DNA of 64,000 bases from Streptomyces chattanoogensis (lineage in GTDB: Bacteria; Actinomycetota; Actinomycetes; Streptomycetales; Streptomycetaceae): the NCBI RefSeq assembly GCF_001294335.1, contig NZ_LGKG01000147.1:19236-83235 (forward strand). Direction: 5' to 3'. Below are positions 33,701 to 41,013 of this stretch, one piece after another (position 1 is the first letter of the stretch; every line of letters begins with the position of its first letter). The notes beneath the pieces are model-generated. The model was given only the letters and a program-made list of their open reading frames with translations. It was not told where the DNA came from and did not search any database. Both the position numbers and the translations under genes were made by a program.

Positions 33701-36700
33701 GTCGGTGAATCCGCACCGCTCCAGCAGTGGCGGCCACGCCTCCCTCGGCAGCAGGACGGAGCTGGGTCGCAGCTCACGGTCGGTGTGCTGGTGCCAGAAG
33801 CCGTCCACCGCCCAGAACCAGGGGAGCAGGGCCTCGGGGCTGTGACTCTCGATGCTCAGGAGACGGCCATGGGGGGCCAGGAGGGTGGTGATCCGTTCCA
33901 GGGCGGCGGTGAGGTCCTTGCTGGTGTGGAGCGCGTTGGCGGCCACCACGAGATCGAAGCAACCCTCGGTCAGGCCCTGTTCTCCCGGTTCCTCGTCGAG
34001 ATCGAAGGTGCGGTACTGCACGAAGTCGTACCGTGCGAAGCGCTGTTCGGCTCGGGGGAGGAAGATCGCGGAAAGGTCGGTGTACAGGTAGGTGGTCCGG
34101 TCGGCCGGCAGGACGGGGAGCAGGGCGCTGGTGAGGCCGCCGGTCCCGGCCCCGACTTCGAGGATGCGCAGTGGTCGGTCGGCCGGCCAACGTCGGGCCA
34201 TCTCGCCGACGAGCGCCTGCGCGATGCGGTTGTGGAAACGGCAGAAGGGCGCGGTGTCGTAGAACAGCTCCAGGAGGTATCCCGCCCCCTCCCCGGTCAG
34301 CATCTCCAACGGGTCGCATTCGCCGCGGAGCAGCAGCAGGATCTGCGAGGCGTTGCGCACCGCCAGGGCTGCCTCGTTTCCCCAGGCGGTGAACTCTGAT
34401 GTGAAGAGCATGGGAGGTGACTGAAGCGCGGCGGGTGTCAGCGCCCAGTGCCCGGGTGCCACCGCGGTGACGAGACCGTGCCGCTCCAGAACCGGCAGCG
34501 TCAGCTCGCACACGGGAAGGTGCTTCTCCAGCATCCCCGCCGCGGTCAGGTCTGCCGGCGTGAAGGGCGCGGCGGGATCGGGCAGGAGCTCCGCCAAGGC
34601 GGCTGCGAGGCAGGCCACGAAGTACTGTTGGGTCCTTTCCGTCGCCTCGGCGGGCTTCAACGGCCGGAATGCCCGGCGCAGTTCCGCGATCCGTTCCCCG
34701 CAGGCGGTGGCGATCAGCCGGGAGGCGGGAAGGGGGCTCGGCGCGGCCGGGGCGTCGTGGTGCGGGGCGGCGCGGAGCACGGTGTGATGCCGGGTCACGG
34801 GCGCGTACACGGGGCTGGCAAAGCGGCGCATACGGCAGCCTTCCAGCTCGACGGTGACGGTGCCGTCCTCGTCGGTGATGACGATGTCCCAGCACACTTC
34901 GGACGGCGTACGGGACCGCTCGCGTACGTACGCAAAGCCCTGGGCGGAGGGAGCACGCCAGACCTGAACGGCTCCGATCGCCGTCGGCAGGTAGACGTCA
35001 CCGTCGGCGGCGACGCCCTCCATCAACGGCGCACCTGCCTGCAGTGCACCGTCGACCACCGCGGGGTGCGCCGTGAACTTCCGCTGCGGCTCCTGTTGTT
35101 GATAGGCGGCCAGCACCTCACCCGGCCCGGCGTGCAGTTCGGTCAGGACGCGGAACGTGGGGCCGTACGCCAGCCCGCGCTCGGCCAGCATCGCGTACTG
35201 GTCGGCGGCGGCGGTGCGCCGGGTGCAGCGGGCCCGGATTCCGGCCAGGTCCAGGGGGCCGGGGGCGCTGCCGATGCGTTGACGGACCCGGGCGCGCACA
35301 TGCGGCCGCGGGTCGCCGGCGCCCTCGTCGGTGCTGGTGATGGCCGCCACTCCGTCGTCCGGGTTCAGCGCGAGCTGAGTGTGGACGCTGGAGGCTTCGG
35401 CCCAGGGGATGGTCAGCGGACTGATGATCTCCATCCGGTCCACCGACACCGCCGTTCCCAGCGCCCGTTCGCCCGCGGCCAGGAGCATCTCCAGGTACGC
35501 GGCGGCCGGCATGACCACGGACCCGGCGAGCTTGTGGTCGGCCATCCAGGGCACCAGCACCGGTTCGACGGCGCCGTGCCACAGCGGATGCGGGCCGGGC
35601 ATCCGCTCCCCCAGCAGGGGGTGTTCCACCTGGCCGTTGCCGCTGGTGCGTACCCAGTCGTGCGGGGTGGCGTTCCAGTGGCGTTCGCGCTGCCAGGGGT
35701 AGGCGGGGAGGTCCACCACCTGGCCCGGGCGGGGGAAGTACCTGGTCCAGTCGATGTCGGCGCCGGCGGCCATGGTGGCTTCAACCGCCCTGTGCAGTGC
35801 CCGGCCGCCGTCCGTCGCGCGCCGCAGCGTGGGTACGACGGCCGCGGTCCCGGGGCGGGCCCGGCCGGTGATCCGGCGCAGATAGGACCGCAGGACGGGG
35901 TGCGGCCCGACCTCGACGAAGACGTCCGCGCCCTCCTCCACGGCGGCCTCGACGGCGGGGCCGAACCGCACGGGCTCGCGCACGTTCCGCCACCAGTAGG
36001 CGGCATCGAGCTCGCTGCCGTCGAGCCGCTGCCCCGTCACCGTGGAGTACATCGGGATGCGGGTCGGTGACGGGGCCAGGCCGTCCAAGCCCCGCAGCAG
36101 CGGTTCGCGGAGGGGGTCCATGGCGGTGCTGTGGAAGGCGTAGTCCAGCTCCAGCACCGTGCAGGCGGTGTCCTGGGCGCTCATGTCTGCGGCCAGGCGC
36201 AGGAGCTCGGCCTCGGGGCCCGAGACGGTCACGTCCCGGTCCGAGTTGACCGCCGCGACCTCCAACCCCGGGTATTGCACGAGGACTTCGTTGGCATTTT
36301 CCGGTGGCAGGGCGAGCGCCGCCATCCGGCCGCTCCCGGCGGTCTCCGCCTGGACTCGGGAGCGCTCGGCGACGACCCGCGCCGCCTGCTCCAGGTCGAG
36401 TGCCCCGGACACGTGGGCGGCGGCCACTTCGCCCACGCTGTGGCCGAGCACGACGATGGGGGTGATGCCGCGCTCACGCAGCGCGGCCGTTACGGCGACC
36501 TGCACGGCGAACAGCAGCGGCTGGGCCACCTCGGTCGCGGCCAGCTCGGCGTCCGTGACCGTGCCCAGCCTCTCCGCCACCGACCAGCCCAGATGGGGCA
36601 GCAGTGCCGCGTCCACGGCCGCCAGGGCGGTGCGGAAGGCGCCGTCGCCGTCGAGGAGGCCGGTGCCCATGCCCGCCCACTGCGACCCGTTGCCGGAGAA

Positions 36701-38341
36701 GACGAACGCGACCCGGCCGTGCTCCGTCGCCTCACCGACCGCCCCGCCGCGCTCCTCTTGCGCCGCCTCGGCCTCATCGCCCGGGAACGTCGCCACCAGC
36801 CGCTCTGCCGCCTCGCGCGGTCCGTCCGCGAGTACCACCGCCCGGTGCCGGTGCGTACCGCGCCGCAGGGTCGCGGTATAGGCGAGGTCGTAGAACTCAT
36901 CGGGCTCGGCCCCCGACAGCCGCTCCGCCATACGGGCCACGGCCTGACGGAGCGCCTGTGGGGTACGCGCCGATACGAGTACCGGGCGGGCGGCATCCGC
37001 CGCCTGCGCCGCCGCCCCCGCGACATCCGGCACCGCCGGCGCGGTGCCGACGATGACATGGGCGTTGGCACCTCCGAAGCCGAAGGAGTTGACGCCCACC
37101 ACCGGCCGCGAGGCCGGCGGCAGGGGCAGGGCGCGGTCCACCGGTGCCAGGTTCAGCCCGGCGAAATCGATGTCCGGGTTCGCCGGCCGGGTGTGCAGCG
37201 AGGCAGGAGCGGTACCGTGACGCAGCACCAGCAGCGCCTTGAGCAGCCCGGCGATGCCGGAGGCGGGTTCCAGGTGGCCCAGGTTCGATTTCACCGAACC
37301 GATCGGCAGCGCCCCCGTCCGCCGCCGGACCCCCAGCGCACGGCCGATGGAGCGGCACTCGGCCGGGTCTCCCACCAGGGTGCCGGTGCCGTGCGCTTCC
37401 AGATACACCAACTCGTCCGGGGCGACGCCCGCTTGCTCGTACACCTCTCTCAACAGGTCTTCCTGCGCTTCGGGGTTGGGCAGGGAGACACCCGGCGTGC
37501 GGCCGTCGCTGTTGGATCCGCTGCCGAGGATCACCCCGTGCACCCGGTCGCCGTCGGCCCGCGCGTCCGCCAGTTTCTTGAGGACGACCAGCCCGCCGCC
37601 CTCGGCCCGTACAAAACCGTCCGCCTCGGCGGAGAAGGCGGCGCACTTGCCCCGCATCGAGAGCATGGACGCCTGGGAGAACCCCACGTAGTGGTACGGA
37701 CTGAGCAGCATGTTCACCCCGGCGCACAGCGCCGTGCTGCTGGTGCCGTCCCACAGCGTGCGGCAGGCCAGGTCCAGCGCCACCAGCGAGGACGAACAGG
37801 CCGTGTCGATAGCCATACTGGGGCCGCGCAGGTCCAGGCAGTGCGAGACGCGGTTGGCGGCGAGCGAGGACGCGCCCCCCGACATGGTGTAGCCGCTCAC
37901 CGTACGCACCCTCATCAGCTGCAGGGCACCGTAAGAGGCATCGGAGATCCCGACGTACACCGCGGTGTCCGACCCGGCCAATGCGCGCGGGGAGATCGCG
38001 GCGTTGTCCAGGGCCTCAGCCGCCAGCTCGAGCACCAGCCGATGTTGAGGGTCCATCTGCACGGCCTCTCTCGGCGTGATGCCGAAGTACTCGGCGTCGA
38101 AGGAGGCGACATCGGAGAGGAAGCCGCCCGCGGCGGTATAGCTCTTGCCGGTGCGCGGCATGCTCGTATCGATGAACCGGGTGGCGTCGAACCGTTCGGC
38201 GGGCGCTTCACCGACCAGGTCCCGGCCCTCTTCCAGCGCTTGCCACAACCCGTCCACATCGCTGATGTCACCGGGCAAACGGCAGGCGGCTCCCACAATG
38301 GCGATCGGCTGGTACCGGTCAGGGGCGTTGCTGGCGCTCAT
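30794..38341 (-). CDS. Single-module type I polyketide synthase, KS-AT-DH-MT-ER-KR-ACP
   Basis: A 2515-residue synthase. KS about 10-435 (Cys182 in DTACSSS, His317 in EAHGTGT, His356 in KSNLGH). AT about 545-860 (GHSVGE with Ser635; YAFHS near 735 gives no clear extender call). DH about 905-1180 (His936 of HKLAGSVVMP, Asp1097 in HPAVVDGALQ). C-methyltransferase about 1235-1570 (ILEVGAGTGG at 1393). ER about 1785-2105 (GGAGGVGLAA at 1930). KR about 2125-2310 (GGLSGFGA, Tyr2276 in APYAAGN). ACP about 2400-2475 (Ser2436 in GMDSLMA). Every domain keeps its key residues, and no loading or release domain follows the ACP. This order is that of fungal highly reducing iterative PKSs, so iterative use is inferred. 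ATG 38341 follows GAGGAA. Confidence 0.95.
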   Translation of the reverse strand: MSASNAPDRYQPIAIVGAACRLPGDISDVDGLWQALEEGRDLVGEAPAERFDATRFIDTSMPRTGKSYTAAGGFLSDVASFDAEYFGITPREAVQMDPQHRLVLELAAEALDNAAISPRALAGSDTAVYVGISDASYGALQLMRVRTVSGYTMSGGASSLAANRVSHCLDLRGPSMAIDTACSSSLVALDLACRTLWDGTSSTALCAGVNMLLSPYHYVGFSQASMLSMRGKCAAFSAEADGFVRAEGGGLVVLKKLADARADGDRVHGVILGSGSNSDGRTPGVSLPNPEAQEDLLREVYEQAGVAPDELVYLEAHGTGTLVGDPAECRSIGRALGVRRRTGALPIGSVKSNLGHLEPASGIAGLLKALLVLRHGTAPASLHTRPANPDIDFAGLNLAPVDRALPLPPASRPVVGVNSFGFGGANAHVIVGTAPAVPDVAGAAAQAADAARPVLVSARTPQALRQAVARMAERLSGAEPDEFYDLAYTATLRRGTHRHRAVVLADGPREAAERLVATFPGDEAEAAQEERGGAVGEATEHGRVAFVFSGNGSQWAGMGTGLLDGDGAFRTALAAVDAALLPHLGWSVAERLGTVTDAELAATEVAQPLLFAVQVAVTAALRERGITPIVVLGHSVGEVAAAHVSGALDLEQAARVVAERSRVQAETAGSGRMAALALPPENANEVLVQYPGLEVAAVNSDRDVTVSGPEAELLRLAADMSAQDTACTVLELDYAFHSTAMDPLREPLLRGLDGLAPSPTRIPMYSTVTGQRLDGSELDAAYWWRNVREPVRFGPAVEAAVEEGADVFVEVGPHPVLRSYLRRITGRARPGTAAVVPTLRRATDGGRALHRAVEATMAAGADIDWTRYFPRPGQVVDLPAYPWQRERHWNATPHDWVRTSGNGQVEHPLLGERMPGPHPLWHGAVEPVLVPWMADHKLAGSVVMPAAAYLEMLLAAGERALGTAVSVDRMEIISPLTIPWAEASSVHTQLALNPDDGVAAITSTDEGAGDPRPHVRARVRQRIGSAPGPLDLAGIRARCTRRTAAADQYAMLAERGLAYGPTFRVLTELHAGPGEVLAAYQQQEPQRKFTAHPAVVDGALQAGAPLMEGVAADGDVYLPTAIGAVQVWRAPSAQGFAYVRERSRTPSEVCWDIVITDEDGTVTVELEGCRMRRFASPVYAPVTRHHTVLRAAPHHDAPAAPSPLPASRLIATACGERIAELRRAFRPLKPAEATERTQQYFVACLAAALAELLPDPAAPFTPADLTAAGMLEKHLPVCELTLPVLERHGLVTAVAPGHWALTPAALQSPPMLFTSEFTAWGNEAALAVRNASQILLLLRGECDPLEMLTGEGAGYLLELFYDTAPFCRFHNRIAQALVGEMARRWPADRPLRILEVGAGTGGLTSALLPVLPADRTTYLYTDLSAIFLPRAEQRFARYDFVQYRTFDLDEEPGEQGLTEGCFDLVVAANALHTSKDLTAALERITTLLAPHGRLLSIESHSPEALLPWFWAVDGFWHQHTDRELRPSSVLLPREAWPPLLERCGFTDIVQTGDDHESVLGSASVVLATAPGRARVLPPAPPAGSESAAYAIVTEAPAEEPLANSLAELLAAGGRHAVCRVQADEDVRERSRGIGESAEELHLVAILADGVPSGVGEFTEHSAQRAALLCALARVQESRAPHGRTWLWLVTRPSGALPSPERPQVPADAAAWGVGRTLGNEYPDLAVRRISLDRSGTSADDACRLARELLAPSDEDEIVLTLGGRFVPRETPLPATPARAPDHYALDARSPGLFYDLGWKEAEPPTVGAGEVAVAVRAAALNYRDIMSVTGLLPAEASEGTLHSAPGMECAGTVTAVGPEVSAVAVGDRVLGFAPSALASHVTTLAQGLWHLPDGMSFEAAAALPVAFCTVHYSLEHLARLQAGETVLVHGGAGGVGLAALQLAQMRGAHLIATAGNETKRELLRFLGAEHVLDSRSLDFAAEIKHLTGGNGVDVVINSLAGEAIGRSLELLRPGGRFIELGKRDMYENKPLSLAPFRNDLAFFGVDLLALMHRPDTALALVDEVGERVRSGAYRPLPHTVFPAARVREAFELMQHSRHIGKVVVAFDPLDEPVTVETHPARPVLDPDGTYLITGGLSGFGAATAHWLAERGARHLALAGRRGAAAPEAPALLEALTRRGVHATAHATDCTDIESMRALLDGIDAGGHPLRGVVHCAMHLDDAPLSELSEERFAAVLAPKAGGALVLDRLTRDRRLDLFLLISSDTAYVGNVQQAPYAAGNLFLEALVRQRRAAGLPAQAIAWGALGETGYVVRNNLAAQLSALGLEPLSLRDAFAAADDLLTRDTPVAGAGRYNWGRCRGLVPTLDAPRHSLLVPTYTETGGRSREEILAALAALPPEEARAAVQDAITQVLAKVMQLAPDALDPHRRLDEYGMDSLMAAELLMALRHQFDLDIPPMELLRSGGTIDGLTTLLHLRLGLNNDQTSAAAEPAPAAGQLPTQKSVTTAFVSALEAQR

Positions 38342-38612
38342 ACGCGTTCCTCACATGGTGCCGGGGGTCGAATGAGGGGGAGAGTCAGCGGTTCTGAGGC
38401 ACCGTCATTCATCCGGCGCGAAGGGCGCGCACTCGGAGACGGAGACGTACGCTGCTCGGCGTCGCCGCCGCCCAGTGGCGTCGGCAGTTCAATGCGCCAA
38501 GAAATCCAGGAACGACACGAGGGGCATAACTCCGCATCGGCTCACATCGACACCAGCATCGTGAAGCGATGCCCATCGCCGAGCGGCGTTTTCGCCTGGG
38601 TCAGTGGGGGTT

Positions 38613-38637
38613 GGGCAGCGTCGCGGTGACGCTGCCC
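38613..38637. terminator. Strong hairpin between the RTX gene and the PKS promoter region
   Basis: Perfect 10-base arms GGGCAGCGTC and GACGCTGCCC flank a five-base loop. It sits 33 bases beyond the stop of the minus-strand RTX gene, so it should end that transcript before the PKS gene, leaving the 270 bases 38342-38612 for the PKS promoter. Confidence 0.75.
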
Positions 38638-38669
38638 GAATAGTCCTGTCTCAGGAGTGAAGCCCGCTA

Positions 38670-39701
38670 CTACGGCGCTTCGCAGTTGGTCTTTGTTTCA
38701 AGGTTGATGCAGGTGTCGAAGTCCGCGCCGCCGTCTCCGTTGTCGCCCGGTGGAGTGGCAGGCGGACCGCCGTCCAGGATGTCGTTTCCGTCGCCGCCGC
38801 GGAGCTTGTCGTTGCCGCCGAAGACGATATTGGCCCCATCACCCGCGAGGTTGTCGTTCCCGTCGTTCCCGTTGAGTGTGTCGCTGCCGCCGTTGAGGAC
38901 GCCGGCGCCGTCTCCACTGAGATTGTCATTGCCGAGGCCGCCGCTGAGGGTGTCATCGCCGGCGTTCACGACGTTGAGCCCGTCGCCCTCCGCCTCGTCG
39001 TTGTCCGCGCCGCCCTCGATCTCGTCGTTGCCCCCGTTCGCGACACTGACCCCGTCGCCGGTGATCCCGTCGATACCGGGACCGCCCTCGATGTGGTCGT
39101 CGCCGCCGGTGAAGGCCGTGCCATCGCCCGCGATCGTGTCGTTGCCGCTGCCGCCGAAGAGGGAGTCGTCACCGCCCGTTCCGGTCACCAGACCGCCACC
39201 GAAGTCGCCTGCGATGGAGTCGTCACCGGCCTCGCCGAAGATCATGTCCTTGCCGCCGACCCCTGTGGCCGCGGCGGTCGTGTCCCCGGTCATCTGATCC
39301 GCACCGTCTCCGCCGTGCAGCTCGTCATTGCCGTGCGGGCCCGTAGGCGAGGTGTTCGCGTCGCCTTCTATCCGGTCCAGGCCGTCGTCGCCGCTCGCCC
39401 AGTCGTCACCGCGCCCCGCAGAGATCGTGTCGTTTCCCTCGTTGCCGCAGATCGTGTCGTTCCCGTCGACGCCGCGAATGGTGTCGTCGCCGCCGAGCCC
39501 GACGATCACGTCATTTCCTGAGGTGCCGTTGATCACGTCCGCGCCGGATGTGCCGATGATCGTCGGACTCTTGCCGTTGCACCGCACCTCCTGAAGCTCA
39601 ACCGCGTAGGCGTTCAACGGCATGAACAACACCACCAGCGCAGCTGCCGTCCCGAGCGGAAGAATTCTTCCCACGCGTCCAGTTACGAAAGTTCTCGCCA
39701 T
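38670..39701 (-). CDS. Secreted RTX-repeat calcium-binding protein
   Basis: A 343-residue protein. ATG 39701 is preceded by GAGGAG at six-base spacing. A Sec signal (RILPLGTAAALVVLFMPLNA, cleavage near AYA) is followed by over a dozen nonapeptide-like RTX units such as GGDDTIRGVDGNDTI, GGSGNDTIAGDG and GGLGNDNLSGDG, which form a Ca2+-stabilised beta-roll. The C-terminus has paired cysteines (DTCINLETKTNCEAP). No catalytic domain is present. Export by Sec rather than type I secretion fits a Gram-positive host. Function is unknown; matrix or adhesion roles are guesses. Confidence 0.85.
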   Translation of the reverse strand: MARTFVTGRVGRILPLGTAAALVVLFMPLNAYAVELQEVRCNGKSPTIIGTSGADVINGTSGNDVIVGLGGDDTIRGVDGNDTICGNEGNDTISAGRGDDWASGDDGLDRIEGDANTSPTGPHGNDELHGGDGADQMTGDTTAAATGVGGKDMIFGEAGDDSIAGDFGGGLVTGTGGDDSLFGGSGNDTIAGDGTAFTGGDDHIEGGPGIDGITGDGVSVANGGNDEIEGGADNDEAEGDGLNVVNAGDDTLSGGLGNDNLSGDGAGVLNGGSDTLNGNDGNDNLAGDGANIVFGGNDKLRGGDGNDILDGGPPATPPGDNGDGGADFDTCINLETKTNCEAP

Positions 39702-40491
39702 GATGGACTCCTCAATCTCCATCCCTCCGTAACTCGAAAGTGTCACTCGTGCACTGTCGTGTAAACAGCCCTATCGACAATGACAAAATACTTCCGCATA
39801 TGGCTGGTTGCGGGGGATAGGGGAATCGTTTTTCTTCCATTTCCTCAAGCGCCGGAAGAACTCCCGTTCGTCGAATATCTGCGACCACATACATTAGCCC
39901 GAAATGCAGGTTCCTCTCCCCGGTACGCGGGAACCTGCCGTCGTTATCGACAGGGGGTGCCGGCCGTGCCGGGGTGACAGGAACTGCCACGCCGGAGAAC
40001 GGTGCCTGGCGGGTGGGCAGGTCGCCGCGGTCTCGAGGTTTCGGGGTTTCGGGGTTTCGGGGTCTCGAGGTTTCGGGGTTTCGAGTTCAGCGTGGGGGCA
40101 GGAGACACGGTGAAGATCAGGTGCCAGTCAAGGGTGGAGCGCGTCGCGACGTCGAGTGTGATCGTGAGGTCGACGTTGTACGTGTCGTTCATCGCGACGT
40201 CGAAGGTCAAGACGGCCTGTTGCCGTGCCACCCGGGTGCCCGAGTAGGGTCGGGGGCTGCGTGATGACTGACGGCTGCACCCTGGCGTCCTGGCCCTTGT
40301 GAGGGCATATGCGTACGTGCCCTACCCGGCCCCACCCGGGAAGGGCGCAGGGCATGCGCATGTACGGGAACCTCCGTACGCACCGGGCACCGGGATGCGG
40401 CTCCGACGTCTCACGGGCAGTACGGCGGGCCCCCGGGTCCGTCCCCCCACACAAAGAGTCGCGCGTGCGCGGCCGCAGATCAGGAGCACCA
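39702..40491. other. Intergenic stretch with a TTTCGGGG-type repeat; no confident gene
   Basis: About 790 bases between the RTX gene and the MatA-like gene. The part at 39750-39850 is AT-richer than its surroundings and probably holds the promoter for the minus-strand RTX gene. A minus-strand frame at 39944-40231 is open, but much of it is encoded by the repeat and I do not believe it. Frames on the + strand upstream of 40492 lack a ribosome site. Confidence 0.55.
40031..40085. repeat. Short tandem/inverted repeat of GGTTTCGG units
   Basis: TCTCGAGGTTTCGG followed by two more GGTTTCGG units, then a second TCTCGAGGTTTCGG and one more unit. The XhoI-like CTCGAG core occurs twice, 32 bases apart. 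It has no coding role that I can see and looks like a local slippage tract. Confidence 0.75.
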
Positions 40492-41013
40492 GTGCAGGGC
40501 ATCCCCCACATAGCCAGCACACCGCACGACGGGCGATTGTCGTCCGTACCCCCTGCCCGCAGGGAGCAGTACCCGGCGCAGCACCCGGGGCGGCACATGC
40601 CACAGCGCATGCCGTACCGGGTCGCGGCGCCCCGCGTGACCCCTGCGGCACGGCGTCCCCAGGCTGCCGCCGCCCAACTTCCCGTCTTCATCGACCAGTC
40701 GGGCTGGCGCCGGCGGGTGCTGCAAGGCGTGGCGCTGGCCGTGGGCTGCGCCTGCCTCGGGTATCTGCTGTTCGTCGGCACGCTGGTCAGCGGACTTCGG
40801 CAGTCCGTCGGCACGCACCCGCCGAGTATGAACGGACCGGCCGGACCGGTGTCTTCCCGCCCGCACACCGCCAAGCCGCAGCACGGCCACGGCGCACCGG
40901 CCCGAGCCGAGGCCAACCGGCCGCCGGCCAGGGCCCACGCGGACCGCGAGAACCACCGCCGTCCGGCCTCCGCCAGACCCGTCCCGCCGACGACCGGAGG
41001 CCTGAGGCAGTGA
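40492..41013 (+). CDS. matA: MatA-like single-pass membrane protein
   Basis: A 173-residue protein from GTG 40492, which has AGGAG at five-base spacing; longer upstream in-frame starts lack this. A basic, proline-rich cytoplasmic N-terminus leads to one membrane helix (VLQGVALAVGCACLGYLLFV) and a Pro/Ala/Arg/His-rich extracytoplasmic tail. It overlaps the next gene by four bases, as the small partner of the Streptomyces MatB glycan synthase does. The MatA name rests on this arrangement and size and is tentative. It is presumably an accessory subunit of the synthase. Confidence 0.65.
   Translation: MQGIPHIASTPHDGRLSSVPPARREQYPAQHPGRHMPQRMPYRVAAPRVTPAARRPQAAAAQLPVFIDQSGWRRRVLQGVALAVGCACLGYLLFVGTLVSGLRQSVGTHPPSMNGPAGPVSSRPHTAKPQHGHGAPARAEANRPPARAHADRENHRRPASARPVPPTTGGLRQ

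Noticed and set aside
30794..38341. The PKS as one module of a larger modular assembly line.
   Set aside because: Both flanks are other gene types, there are no docking-domain-like ends next to other PKS genes, and no second module exists in the window.
40031..40085. Possible CRISPR array.
   Set aside because: Units of about eight bases without unique spacers and no cas genes anywhere in the window.
39944..40231. A 95-codon minus-strand frame before the mat genes.
   Set aside because: A large part is encoded by the TTTCGGGG repeat, the composition is irregular and there is no ribosome site or known motif.
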